A DNA stretch of 50,166 nt from UBA1189 sp045594245 (GCA_045594245.1 JAZNYG010000001.1:1-50166), one strand, 5' to 3'; positions 16,984 to 24,939 are shown, numbered from the stretch's first letter. Numbers and translations: made by a program. Notes: a model not told the origin generated them from the sequence alone.

Positions 16984-17759
16984 GAAAAATCCTATATATC
17001 ATGCTCGTGGGGATGCTTCTCGCTCTTGCTGCATGTGGCAAGGAGGAGGGTGGCGCGGCGGATACGGCATCGACAACCGAGGTGTACAATTCCGTGCAGG
17101 AACTGCTCCTCAAGGGCGAATACCAGAAGGCCGAGGCACGTATCGACTCGATGCACCGTGCTCCCTCACTCACAAAGGAACAGCGCAGCATGGTCTATCT
17201 GCTACGTTCGAGGTTGCATCAGTTGCGCGACGAAGACCCCTACCGCGCCACGAAGTACATGAAGCTGCACGTGGAGCTGGCGAATGAGGAGCGACAAAAT
17301 ATGACTGCGCCGTGGATTGTAGGCAGCATGGCTTTGCTGCTGATCTTCGGCTCGGTGGGGTATTATACACGGCATCGCAAAAGCACCGATGCACCGAGAG
17401 ATGCTGCCGGCACCTTCAAGGAGGAGTGGGAACAGGCGAAGCGTGCATTCGCCGCAACAGCATCGGGGCAGCTGATACTGACTGCTGACGACAACGAGGC
17501 GTTCACGGGCGAAGAGCGCAAGCGACTGCTCACAGATATCGAAGCGTGCTTCATCGGCTCCATTCAGCACATTCGCCAAGAGGCACCCCACACCAACCGC
17601 GAAGAGACGCTCTACTGTATCTACTCGGGGCTGCGCATGTCGCCTCGCCGCATGGCCGATTGCCTGCTCACGACACGCTCGACCCTACGTTCGCGCAAGG
17701 CACGACTACGCGATAAGCTACCAGAGTACATGTATGGTGCTTTCTTTTATGAGCAGTAG
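16980..17759 (+). CDS. lipoprotein-type membrane sensor with a cytoplasmic HTH-like tail
   Basis: 259 residues starting at GTG 16980, which overlaps the previous stop. The signal peptide ends in the lipobox LAAC (Cys19). Residues 20-105 are helical and TPR-like (LLLKGEYQKAEARIDSMHRA). A membrane span follows at about 107-127 (WIVGSMALLLIFGSVGYYTR) with a basic RHRK stop-transfer end. Residues 130-259 would then lie in the cytoplasm; they end in ETLYCIYSGLRMSPRRMADC and LTTRSTLRSRKARLRDKL, which resembles a LuxR-like helix-turn-helix. TPR-span-HTH regulators are common in Bacteroidales; a lipidated Cys at the N-terminus is unusual. Role as a membrane-tethered transcription regulator is inferred. 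Confidence 0.65.
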   Translation: MRKILYIMLVGMLLALAACGKEEGGAADTASTTEVYNSVQELLLKGEYQKAEARIDSMHRAPSLTKEQRSMVYLLRSRLHQLRDEDPYRATKYMKLHVELANEERQNMTAPWIVGSMALLLIFGSVGYYTRHRKSTDAPRDAAGTFKEEWEQAKRAFAATASGQLILTADDNEAFTGEERKRLLTDIEACFIGSIQHIRQEAPHTNREETLYCIYSGLRMSPRRMADCLLTTRSTLRSRKARLRDKLPEYMYGAFFYEQ

Positions 17760-17802
17760 ATCTGCTGTTTAGGTATTTGCAACGCTTTTGGGACGCTGTT
17801 TT

Positions 17803-17835
17803 TTTGACGTTTTCCGATGGTTTATGCGAACTTTG
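17803..17835 (+). promoter_or_regulatory. promoter of the 17860 gene
   Basis: TTTG (17803-17806), 21 bases, then GAACTTTG (17828-17835), one mismatch from TAnnTTTG, 24 bases before the ATG. Confidence 0.5.
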
Positions 17836-17859
17836 CGACCGTAAAACCAACACACACGT

Positions 17860-18600
17860 ATGAAACGATACATGATTCTTTTCGCACTATGTGCACTGAG
17901 CACTCTCGGCATTAGGGCCGAACTGACCGACACGGCTACCATCGACAATGATTGTCGACGCATGGTGCAGTTCTTCAAGGCCACCCTCTATGAGAACTAC
18001 GGCGACTCACTGGCGTTCGGCACCTTCTGGCATCACTACAAGCGCTACTACGCAGCCTATATACTGCATGTGGATCAGAGGGAATTGCTCGACATCAACC
18101 AGTCGTTGTATGGCGGCACCTTGTTTGACTATTATATTGATGCCGAGCGTTGGGAACCGCAGGAGGAACTTATGAACCGCCACATGCGCTCCATCTTTGC
18201 TCAATTTGCCCTCTTCCGCACATTGCCCTTGCGCAACGATACGCACAGCTATCTGCAATGCGAACTGTCCGAGGCCAAGCACCCGTTCCTGCAACAATTG
18301 TACCAATATGCCGATACCGCACATACGGTTCCCTACATGGAGAATATGCGTCTGCTGCTCGGTCCTTATTGTAGGGAAAACTATTCCTATATCCCTGACA
18401 ACACCCACCTGAAGCCATGGATGGACGAGTACGACGTGCCTGCTGCCTTCCGCCAAGGAGATGCCGAAGTACAGCAGTTCATTGCCCTATATATGTGGCT
18501 CTACCTCTCACACTGCGCTAATGTGGATGTCTATTCGGGACGAACGCGTGATGCCTTGCTCCGTGAGATAATTCCTGTTGGGGATGGAGAGGGGGATTAG
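17860..18600 (+). CDS. secreted protein of unknown function
   Basis: 246 residues with signal peptide MKRYMILFALCALSTLGIRA. The mature protein is helical and rich in Tyr, Phe, Trp and His (FWHHYKRYYAAYILHVDQRE, LYGGTLFDYYIDAERW). It has a few Cys residues (positions about 31, 128, 169, 224) that could pair in the periplasm. There are no membrane spans beyond the signal and no motif I recognise. It is monocistronic with its own promoter and is read in the same direction as the upstream sensor operon, 100 bases away. It could be a target of that regulator, but nothing in the sequence proves this. Confidence 0.7.
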   Translation: MKRYMILFALCALSTLGIRAELTDTATIDNDCRRMVQFFKATLYENYGDSLAFGTFWHHYKRYYAAYILHVDQRELLDINQSLYGGTLFDYYIDAERWEPQEELMNRHMRSIFAQFALFRTLPLRNDTHSYLQCELSEAKHPFLQQLYQYADTAHTVPYMENMRLLLGPYCRENYSYIPDNTHLKPWMDEYDVPAAFRQGDAEVQQFIALYMWLYLSHCANVDVYSGRTRDALLREIIPVGDGEGD

Positions 18601-18620
18601 TGGAAGCTGTGAAAATTTGG

Positions 18621-18648
18621 TTTTTGCTCGGCTTGCACTAATTTTAGC
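18621..18648 (+). repeat. first copy of a dispersed promoter-like motif
   Basis: TTTTTGCTCGGCTTGCACTA followed by ATTTTAGC. A very similar stretch is found at 24946-24972 (TTTTTGCTTGGCTTGTGCTA, then ATTTTGC) upstream of tsaB, where it contains that gene's -7 element. Here the -7 part is degenerate. Confidence 0.6.
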
Positions 18649-18702
18649 GACTTCGCCGCAGAAGGTACGCTGCACCTCGGGATAAAAAATAAATAAATTT
18701 AT

Positions 18703-18733
18703 TTTGTTCTCCTCTCGGTTTGCAGTACCTTTG
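18703..18733 (+). promoter_or_regulatory. promoter of the DnaQ-like exonuclease gene
   Basis: TTTG (18703-18706), 19 bases, then TACCTTTG (18726-18733): consensus -33/-7, 28 bases before the ATG. Confidence 0.8.
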
Positions 18734-18761
18734 TCCCAATAAATAAAAATAGTATCAAGCA

Positions 18762-19526
18762 ATGAAACTGAACCTCAAGAACCCCATCGTGTTCTTCGAC
18801 CTCGAGACCACAGGAGTCAATATCACCAGCGACCGCATCGTAGAGATCTCGTACCTCAAGGTGTTCCCCAACGGCAATGAAGTGTCGCGCACCATGCGCA
18901 TCAACCCCGAGATGCATATTCCCGAGCAGGCATCGGAGGTGCACGGCATCTATGACGATGACGTGAAGGACTGCCCCACCTTCAAGCAGGTGGCCAAGGA
19001 TGTGGCACACGACTTCGAAGGTGCCGACATTGCGGGCTTCAACTCAAACCGCTTCGATGTGCCCCTGCTGGCCGAGGAGTTTCTCCGTGCCGGTGTAGAC
19101 CTCGACATGACACGCCGTAAGTTTATCGACGTGCAGGTAATCTTCCACAAGATGGAGCAGCGCACCCTCTCGGCCGCCGTGAAGTTCTACTGTGGCAAGG
19201 AACTCGAAGGGGCCCACAGCGCCGATGCCGACACCCGCGCCACGTATGAGGTGCTGCAGGCACAGCTCGACCGCTACGATGAGCTGCAGAACGACATCGC
19301 CTGGCTGTCGGATTTCTCTTCACACACCCGCAACGTGGACTTTGCCGGCCGCATCGTCTACGACGACAAGGGCGTAGAGGTGTTCAACTTCGGCAAGTAC
19401 AAAGGCATACCCGTAGTCGAGGTGCTGCGCCGCGACCCCGGCTACTATAGCTGGATGATGCAGGGCGACTTCTCGCTCAACACCAAGCAGGTGCTCACAC
19501 GTATTAAGTTAGGAGTTAGGAATTAG
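18762..19526 (+). CDS. DnaQ-like 3'-5' exonuclease with a C-terminal ExoX-like/DUF3820 domain
   Basis: 254 residues. The exonuclease core has the DEDDh residues: Asp14 and Glu16 in VFFDLETTGV, an Asp in NSNRFDVPLLAEEF (near 93), and the His/Asp pair in AHSADADTRATYEVL (near 150). The family removes nucleotides from DNA or RNA 3' ends for proofreading, repair or RNA processing. Residues about 200-240 (FNFGKYKGIPVVEVLRRDPG and YYSWMM) form the small domain also found at the end of ExoX-type nucleases. The polymerase III epsilon role is possible but unproven. The final residues KLGVRN and the stop are encoded by a tandem 7-base array, so the native C-terminus may have been altered. Confidence 0.88.
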   Translation: MKLNLKNPIVFFDLETTGVNITSDRIVEISYLKVFPNGNEVSRTMRINPEMHIPEQASEVHGIYDDDVKDCPTFKQVAKDVAHDFEGADIAGFNSNRFDVPLLAEEFLRAGVDLDMTRRKFIDVQVIFHKMEQRTLSAAVKFYCGKELEGAHSADADTRATYEVLQAQLDRYDELQNDIAWLSDFSSHTRNVDFAGRIVYDDKGVEVFNFGKYKGIPVVEVLRRDPGYYSWMMQGDFSLNTKQVLTRIKLGVRN

Positions 19527-19542
19527 GAGTTAGGAGTTCAGA
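19508..19542. repeat. 7-nt tandem array (GTTAGGA) across the exonuclease stop codon
   Basis: GTTAGGA, GTTAGGA, ATTAGGA, GTTAGGA, then GTTCAGA, perfectly in 7-base register. The TAG stop of the exonuclease (19524-19526) lies within it. AGGAGTTCAG (19532-19541) is the perfect inverse of CTGAACTCCT at 19655-19664. Confidence 0.85.
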
Positions 19543-19640
19543 AGACACATTCGGCTATGAATAACAGTTACCCCCTCCGCACTTCGTGCTCGTCCCCCTT
19601 AAAGGGCGACAGTGCAGAGCCCGCGAATAGAGTATTGTCT

Positions 19641-19664
19641 GAACTCCCGAACTCCTGAACTCCT
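19641..19664. repeat. 8-nt tandem array (GAACTCCT) before coaBC
   Basis: GAACTCCC, GAACTCCT, GAACTCCT, with a further ACTCCTGAA at 19681. Inverted relative to the 19508-19542 array, so transcripts could fold the 113 bases between them into a loop. Those bases also hold GCACTTCGTGC and CCCTTAAAGGG palindromes. Confidence 0.75.
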
Positions 19665-19703
19665 GAAAAGCGAAGCAAAAACTCCTGAATTCATCAATAA
19701 GAC

Positions 19704-20906
19704 ATGAGCTTACAAGGCAAGAAAATCGTATTAGGCATCACCGGCAGCATTGCTGCCTACAAGGCAGCAGTGCTCATCCGTCTGCTGATAAAGAAAGGTG
19801 CCGAGGTGCAGGTAGTCATCACCCCTGCCGGCAAAGAGTTTATCACCCCCATCACCCTGTCGGCACTCACGAGCAAGCCCGTCATCAGTGAGTTCTTTGC
19901 CCAGCGCGACGGCTCATGGCACAGCCATGTGGCCTTGGGGCAGTGGGCCGATGCCATGCTCGTGGCTCCTGCTACCGCCTCGTCGATAGGCAAGATGGCC
20001 CACGGCATTGCCGACAACATGCTCATCACCACCTACCTCTCCATGAAGGCTCCCGTGTTCGTGGCACCGGCAATGGACCTCGACATGTTTGCCCACCCCT
20101 CCACCACGGCCAACCTCAATACCCTGCGCAGCTACGGCAACCACATCATCGAGCCTGCCGAGGGAGAGCTGGCCAGCCACCTCGTGGGCAAGGGACGCAT
20201 GGAGGAACCCGAGAATATCGTCGCCTACCTGGAGCGCTACTTTGCCCAGTGCGACGAGCTGGCAGGCAAGAAGATAGTCATTACCGCCGGTCCCACCTAC
20301 GAGAAGATTGACCCCGTGCGCTTCATCGGCAACTACTCATCTGGCAAGATGGGCTTTGCCCTTGCCGAGGAGTGCGCAGCACGCGGTGCCGAGGTGACGC
20401 TCGTTGCCGGACCCGTACAGATGACCACCTCGCACCCCGCCATACACCGCATCGATGTGGAGTCGTGTGCCGAGATGTATGAGGCCACCACAGCAGCCTT
20501 CACGGAGGCCAACGCCGCCATACTGTGCGCTGCCGTAGCCGACTTCACCCCCGAGACCACTGCCGACACCAAGATAAAGCGCGAGGGCGACGACCTGGTG
20601 CTGCGCCTCAAGCCCACGCACGACATCGCTGCCGCATTGGGACGCATGAAGCAGCCCCATCAGCGCCTCGTAGGCTTTGCCCTCGAGACCAATGACGAGA
20701 CTGCCCACGCACAGGACAAGCTGCGCCGAAAGAACCTCGACTTCATCGTGCTCAACTCCCTGCGCGATGCCGGTGCCGGCTTCCGCCACGACACCAACAA
20801 GGTCACCATCATCAGCAACAACGACATCAAGGAGTATCCACTGAAATCAAAGGCCGAGGTAGCCAAGGACATCGTGGACGAGTTGGTGATGAGGGTTAAT
20901 GGTTGA
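19704..20906 (+). CDS. coaBC: bifunctional phosphopantothenoylcysteine decarboxylase/phosphopantothenate-cysteine ligase
   Basis: 400 residues, two enzymes of coenzyme A synthesis in one chain. The N-terminal CoaC half is a flavoprotein: VLGITGSIAAYKA (residues 9-21), then WADAMLVAPATASSIGKMAH and PVFVAPAMDLDMF, which bind FMN and substrate. The C-terminal CoaB half starts near KKIVITAGPTYEKIDPVRFI (about 190), with NYSSGKMGFALAEE for CTP and phosphopantothenate, and DFIVLNSL plus FRHDTNKVTI near the end. The CoaC substrate flap reads EGELASHLVGKGRMEEPE and has no Cys where E. coli has one. It is monocistronic, followed by a strong bidirectional hairpin. Confidence 0.95.
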   Translation: MSLQGKKIVLGITGSIAAYKAAVLIRLLIKKGAEVQVVITPAGKEFITPITLSALTSKPVISEFFAQRDGSWHSHVALGQWADAMLVAPATASSIGKMAHGIADNMLITTYLSMKAPVFVAPAMDLDMFAHPSTTANLNTLRSYGNHIIEPAEGELASHLVGKGRMEEPENIVAYLERYFAQCDELAGKKIVITAGPTYEKIDPVRFIGNYSSGKMGFALAEECAARGAEVTLVAGPVQMTTSHPAIHRIDVESCAEMYEATTAAFTEANAAILCAAVADFTPETTADTKIKREGDDLVLRLKPTHDIAAALGRMKQPHQRLVGFALETNDETAHAQDKLRRKNLDFIVLNSLRDAGAGFRHDTNKVTIISNNDIKEYPLKSKAEVAKDIVDELVMRVNG

Positions 20907-20925
20907 AACATCCCCAAGTCCATAG

Positions 20926-20968
20926 ACAACAAGGACAGTCTTAGTTACCTAAAGACTGTCCTTGTTGT
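20926..20968. terminator. bidirectional terminator between coaBC and the DUF975 gene
   Basis: A perfect 17-bp stem, ACAACAAGGACAGTCTT with AAGACTGTCCTTGTTGT and a 9-base loop, lies between two convergent genes. Confidence 0.9.
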
Positions 20969-20983
20969 TATGGGATTCGATTG

Positions 20984-21595
20984 TCAGGCAGCTATACGTC
21001 GCTCATAATCCTCTTTCACGTAGTCGTAGAAGTGAGCGTATGCAGTGTTCATATAAGGAGTTACCCAAAGCATACCGATACCGAGGGTCAACACGCCCAA
21101 GAGCAACCATCCAATAAAGGAGATTCCAAGCAAGAATGCCTCCATCTTGTGTCCTTCCATCATAGCCATACTGCGTTCGATGGCACCATTGAACTTAAGT
21201 TCAGGATTGTCTTTCAAGATGTAGATTGTTTGGCTATATGAAATAGCTTTAATAATGCCAGGAACGACCAGCAGCAGAGACCATAAAACAATGTATAGGT
21301 TTTGTAGAAGTATAGTCACAAACACACGGCCATAATCATTGAAGCCAACAAACATATCTCCAATCTTTACATCCACTCCTGTGCGCTTAAAGCCGAGGAA
21401 TGCTACGGCAGCTCCATATTGCAGCGGATACAAGAGTAGCATACTTAAGAAACTGATATAGTCGTTCTTTGTGCCAACATAGTTGATCACAAGCACGATA
21501 GCCACGTATACAAGGCTGAAAATTACCGCCGGTTGCCATTTACCGGTGAGCTGAGACCATGCTGCCTCTCTGAAAAATTTTGCGTTCTTTGTCAT
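20984..21595 (-). CDS. DUF975 family integral membrane protein
   Basis: 203 residues. It opens with FREAAWSQLTGKWQPAVIFS, the usual DUF975 start, and has about five hydrophobic segments (around 23-40, 46-66, 90-118, 148-170 and a last one near 172-188). The motif LLVVPGIIKAISYSQTIYIL with KDNPELKFNGAIERSMAMME matches the conserved loop of the family. The family is of unknown function, found in Firmicutes and Bacteroidota membranes. It has its own consensus promoter and ends at a shared terminator. I see no operon partner. Confidence 0.85.
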   Translation of the reverse strand: MTKNAKFFREAAWSQLTGKWQPAVIFSLVYVAIVLVINYVGTKNDYISFLSMLLLYPLQYGAAVAFLGFKRTGVDVKIGDMFVGFNDYGRVFVTILLQNLYIVLWSLLLVVPGIIKAISYSQTIYILKDNPELKFNGAIERSMAMMEGHKMEAFLLGISFIGWLLLGVLTLGIGMLWVTPYMNTAYAHFYDYVKEDYERRIAA

Positions 21596-21690
21596 TTGTT
21601 TCTTGTTTTTGAAATTAGTGAATAATATTATTAAGCAGTCGAAGTCGTTAGTTTATTCTGTAAATGTGCTTGTCTGTTTGTTACTCGATG

Positions 21691-21721
21691 CAAAAATAAT
21701 AATAAAATATTGAACTACAAA
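21691..21721 (-). promoter_or_regulatory. promoter of the DUF975 gene
   Basis: On the minus strand TTTG (21721-21718), 19 bases, then TATTTTTG (21698-21691). The leader to the ATG at 21595 is about 90 bases. Confidence 0.75.
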
Positions 21722-21732
21722 ATATTCCATCA

Positions 21733-21909
21733 TTAGTTTCCCTGATTCCGATATTCACGCGGCGACACACCTGTCACGCGCTTGAAGTATTTGCCGAAGA
21801 CCGATTGTGAGGGAAAGTGCAGTTCGTCGGCAATCTGCTGTATGCTCATCCTTGTGGAGAGCAGCAGGGCCTTGCACTCGGTGATGACGTACTGCTCTAT
21901 ACTCCTTAT
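21733..21909 (-). pseudogene. C-terminal remnant of an AraC-family regulator
   Basis: Reading the minus strand from 21909 to the TAA at 21735-21733 gives 58 codons that match the second helix-turn-helix of AraC proteins: IEQYVITECKALLLSTRMSI, then QQIADELHFPSQSVFGKYFK and RVTGVSPREYRNQGN. The conserved signature of the family (IADELHF...FGKYFKRVTGVSPREYR) is intact. Upstream, an in-frame stop (21912-21910) and AT-rich sequence replace the rest of the gene, about 230 missing codons. The break lies near 21900. No transposase or repeat marks it. The fragment cannot make a normal regulator, and its own start would have to be the internal Met. Confidence 0.8.
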
Positions 21910-22081
21910 TTAACGTATACAAGGTTATTTTTTTGTTCTCGTTTTCTAGATTCACCCCTAAATATCGAAAATTACCCCTTATGTGAGCCTTTGTCCCAAT
22001 AGTATTGTATGTAACCTTAGAAATTGAGATTAGTGAAAATAAAAACCGAAATTTGCATCGAAACAAGCGAAAACAACCATT

Positions 22082-23740
22082 ATGATTAAGCATTATTTGA
22101 ATTATGCGGAATCGGCTATCAAGAATTATTGGAGCATGCCCGCATTTACCAATTATGGTAAGAACACCTTTACCTTCGGTCAAGTTGCAGAAAATATCGA
22201 AAAGCTGCACATACTGCTGCAGACTGCCGGCGTTGCCAAAGGCGATAAGATTGTCCTATGCGCCAAAAACTCTGCCGAGTGGGCCGCATCGTTTATAGCT
22301 ATTGGTACATACGACGGTGTAATGGTGCCTTTGCTCAATGACTTTACTACAGACAGTATACAGAAACTCACCAATCACTCCGACGCCACTGCTATCTTTA
22401 CAGAGCCTGAGATTTGGGAGAAGATGAATGCTGAGGAGATGCCCAAGTTGAATATCGCCATCAATATCCAAAATTTCACTCCTATCTACACGAGGGGGCA
22501 TGAGGTGGATGCCAAGGCATTTCACGATCAGTGTGAGCAGATATTCAAGGAACGCTTCCCCGAAGGCGTGAAGCCCGAGCATATCAGCTATCCCACAGGT
22601 AGTCTCGATGAGCTGGAACTGATCAACTACACTTCTGGAACAACAAGCGACCCGAAGGGCGTTATGCTGTCGGCACGCGCCATCAGCTCTAACATCGAGT
22701 TTGCTATCCCTAATATGCCCAATAAGCCCGGTTGGCACATCCTTTCTATGTTGCCCTTGGGCCACATGTATGGTATGGCATTCGAATTTCTCTATCCCTT
22801 TGTGACGGGTTGCCACATCTTCTTCCTTGGCAAGACTCCAACTCCCTCGATTCTCATCAAGGCGTTGGGCGAGGTGAAGCCTTATATGCTGGTAACTGTA
22901 CCTCTCGTAGTGGAGAAGATTTTCAAGGGTAAGGTGATGCCTACGCTCAACAAGCCTCACATGAAGTTACTCACCGCTATCCCTGGTGTAAACAAGATTA
23001 TCTATAACACTGTACGCAAAAAATTGCTCACCACATTTGGAGGCAATCTGGAGCGTGGTAGCCTTATTGTGGGCGGCGCTGCCATCAACGAAAAGGTGGA
23101 GAAGCTGATGAAAAAGATGAACTTCCCCTATACCGTAGGTTATGGCATGACGGAGTGCGCTCCGCTCATCTGCTACAGGAACTGGCGTGAGTTTGCTATG
23201 CGTTCGTGCGGAATGGCCGTTGACCGCCTTGAGGTGCGCATCGATTCTGAAGACCCACAGAACGTAGTGGGCGAAATCCAGATTAAGGGTGACAATGTGA
23301 TGGATGGATACTACAAGAACCCCGAAGCTACCAAGCAGGCCTTCACCGAGGATGGCTGGCTCAGGAGTGGTGACCTCGGTGTCATCGATGCAGAGGGTAA
23401 CGTGTTCATCAAGGGACGCTCGAAGAATATGATTCTCAGCGGAAGCGGACAGAATATCTATCCCGAGGAAATTGAGGATAAGCTGAATAGTCTGCCTCTT
23501 GTGGCTGAATCTATCGTCATCAGCCGTGGCAAGAAAATTGTGGCACTTGTAGTGCCCGATATGGATGCATTCAAGAAACTCGAGGGCAATACCAAGAGCA
23601 TCGACGAGATAATGAATGAATACTTAAAGCAAGTGAACGCCGAACTGCCGGCATACAGCAAAGTAGGCCAGATCGAACTCCGTGAGGAGCCCTTCGAGAA
23701 GACTCCGAAGCGCAGCATCAAGCGTTTCCTCTACTCGTAA
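22082..23740 (+). CDS. AMP-forming acyl-CoA synthetase (long-chain fatty acid-CoA ligase type)
   Basis: 552 residues of the ANL superfamily, which activates a carboxylic acid with ATP and transfers it to CoA. The phosphate loop is YTSGTTSDPKGVMLS (residues about 182-196). The core motifs are YGMTECAPLI (A5, about 351-360) and GWLRSGDLGVIDAEGNVFIK (A7/A8), followed by the hinge GRSKNMILSGSGQNIYPEEI. The C-terminal lysine motif is EKTPKRSIKRF. It is closest in style to long-chain fatty-acid ligases of Bacteroidota; chain length is not readable. It is monocistronic, and the AraC remnant lies divergently just upstream, so the lost regulator may once have controlled it. Confidence 0.88.
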   Translation: MIKHYLNYAESAIKNYWSMPAFTNYGKNTFTFGQVAENIEKLHILLQTAGVAKGDKIVLCAKNSAEWAASFIAIGTYDGVMVPLLNDFTTDSIQKLTNHSDATAIFTEPEIWEKMNAEEMPKLNIAINIQNFTPIYTRGHEVDAKAFHDQCEQIFKERFPEGVKPEHISYPTGSLDELELINYTSGTTSDPKGVMLSARAISSNIEFAIPNMPNKPGWHILSMLPLGHMYGMAFEFLYPFVTGCHIFFLGKTPTPSILIKALGEVKPYMLVTVPLVVEKIFKGKVMPTLNKPHMKLLTAIPGVNKIIYNTVRKKLLTTFGGNLERGSLIVGGAAINEKVEKLMKKMNFPYTVGYGMTECAPLICYRNWREFAMRSCGMAVDRLEVRIDSEDPQNVVGEIQIKGDNVMDGYYKNPEATKQAFTEDGWLRSGDLGVIDAEGNVFIKGRSKNMILSGSGQNIYPEEIEDKLNSLPLVAESIVISRGKKIVALVVPDMDAFKKLEGNTKSIDEIMNEYLKQVNAELPAYSKVGQIELREEPFEKTPKRSIKRFLYS

Positions 23741-23745
23741 AACTC

Positions 23746-23800
23746 GGTCTGCCATTGACCTCAGGTACGGACTCATAGGCCGTCGGTCATTGTGTAGACC
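23746..23800 (+). terminator. branched hairpin after the acyl-CoA synthetase gene
   Basis: Three nested stems: GGTCT (23746-23750) with AGACC (23796-23800), TGACC (23756-23760) with GGTCA (23785-23789), and ACGG (23767-23770) with CCGT (23780-23783). It begins 6 bases after the stop. ACAAAAATG follows, not a T run, so termination is likely but not certain. Confidence 0.5.
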
Positions 23801-23820
23801 ACAAAAATGTTAAGTTTTCT

Positions 23821-23862
23821 TTCAAAAGTGCGAGTTTCTGCATAGAAATTCGTACTTTTGAA
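23821..23862 (+). promoter_or_regulatory. LytTR gene promoter inside a 42-bp imperfect palindrome
   Basis: TTCAAAAGT (23821-23829) pairs with ACTTTTGAA (23854-23862); CGA with TCG and TTTCT with AGAAA continue the arms, leaving a small loop. The arm mismatches are mostly G against A, which become G-U pairs in RNA. TACTTTTG (23853-23860) in the right arm is a -7 match, 35 bases before the ATG at 23895. Confidence 0.65.
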
Positions 23863-23894
23863 GTCGAAAACGATTATTAGCTGCAAACGACACG

Positions 23895-24752
23895 ATGGAT
23901 TTTCTTTCGCAATTCATACCCCGATACCTGCTCACCAAGCGCAACCAAGTCATTCTGGTGACCTCGGCTGCGGCATTTGCCCTCTTCTTCATTATCGTAT
24001 ACCAACCATTTGGTGTGTTGCAATGGGGGCGCGAGCGCGTGTCGGAATTTATGTTTGTCATCTATTCGCTCCTCATCGTACTGTTAGGCATGAGCATTGT
24101 GGCCATCAGTCGCGTCATCATGTATTATCGTACCAAGAAACATGACATCAGCGTCCTCAGCTATGCACTATGGGTGTTTGTGGAGTTGGCCATCATGGCC
24201 ATAGCCTACACTATCTGTTCCATCTTGACCGATGTGCAGGAGGATATATGGGTAGCCTTCAAGAGCGCCCTACAAAACACCTCGCTCATTTTGCTTATCC
24301 CCTACATTATCTGTATCACTGCATTCACCCTGCAAGAAAAGAACGAGCGCTTGCGTCAGATAGAGGATGACTTTGACAAAGCAGTTGCACAGAAGATGGC
24401 CGGTAAGGGACTTATCTCTTTCTACGATGAACGGGGTGAGTTGCAGCTTTCCGTGACGAAAGAAAACCTATTGTACATAGAGTCGGCCGACAATTACATT
24501 TACATTTGGTACATGAAGAACAATCTGCCCAAAAAGCTCATACTGCGCAACACGCTAAAGCGAACCGCCGAATCGCTGGCTGATACCAATGTGATGCGTT
24601 GCCATCGTGGATATATGGTCAATATGGAGCAAGTAAAAGTGCTGCGCCGCGAGAAAGAAAACTTCTATCTCGAACTGGGCATCGAGGGAGTAAAAGACAT
24701 CCCCGTATCGAAAACCTATGGTGATGCCGTAATGAAGTGGCTATCCATGTGA
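23895..24752 (+). CDS. membrane-bound LytTR transcription regulator
   Basis: 285 residues. The N-terminal part has four hydrophobic segments (about 18-36, 52-74, 91-112 and 130-150), followed by a short helical linker (EKNERLRQIEDDFDKAVAQK). The C-terminal 100 residues are a LytTR DNA-binding domain: LLYIESADNYIYIWYM, LRNTLKRTAESL, MRCHRGYMVNMEQVKVLRRE and IPVSKTYGDAVMKWL. It lacks a receiver domain, so it is a one-component membrane regulator, a type common in Bacteroidota. The palindrome over its promoter could be an autoregulatory site. There is no adjacent histidine kinase. A T10 run (near 24766) follows the gene. Confidence 0.87.
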   Translation: MDFLSQFIPRYLLTKRNQVILVTSAAAFALFFIIVYQPFGVLQWGRERVSEFMFVIYSLLIVLLGMSIVAISRVIMYYRTKKHDISVLSYALWVFVELAIMAIAYTICSILTDVQEDIWVAFKSALQNTSLILLIPYIICITAFTLQEKNERLRQIEDDFDKAVAQKMAGKGLISFYDERGELQLSVTKENLLYIESADNYIYIWYMKNNLPKKLILRNTLKRTAESLADTNVMRCHRGYMVNMEQVKVLRREKENFYLELGIEGVKDIPVSKTYGDAVMKWLSM

Positions 24753-24939
24753 TTCTTCTATATTTTTTTTTGTTGTATGTTGTAACTGCTTGATAATAGA
24801 GCGAACAAATTGTAGCATGTTTTTAACAGATTATAGACCCTTTTCTATCGCAGGGTGAGGAAACTGAGCTGTTGCCCCGTATCTTGTTCTTTGGGATAAT
24901 GTTTGTATGTGGATTAACAGCTTGAAAAAACATGAGAAA

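Noticed and set aside
21755..22210. A 151-codon minus-strand frame over the AraC remnant
   Set aside because: It is in a different frame from the conserved AraC helix-turn-helix and begins inside the acyl-CoA synthetase gene.
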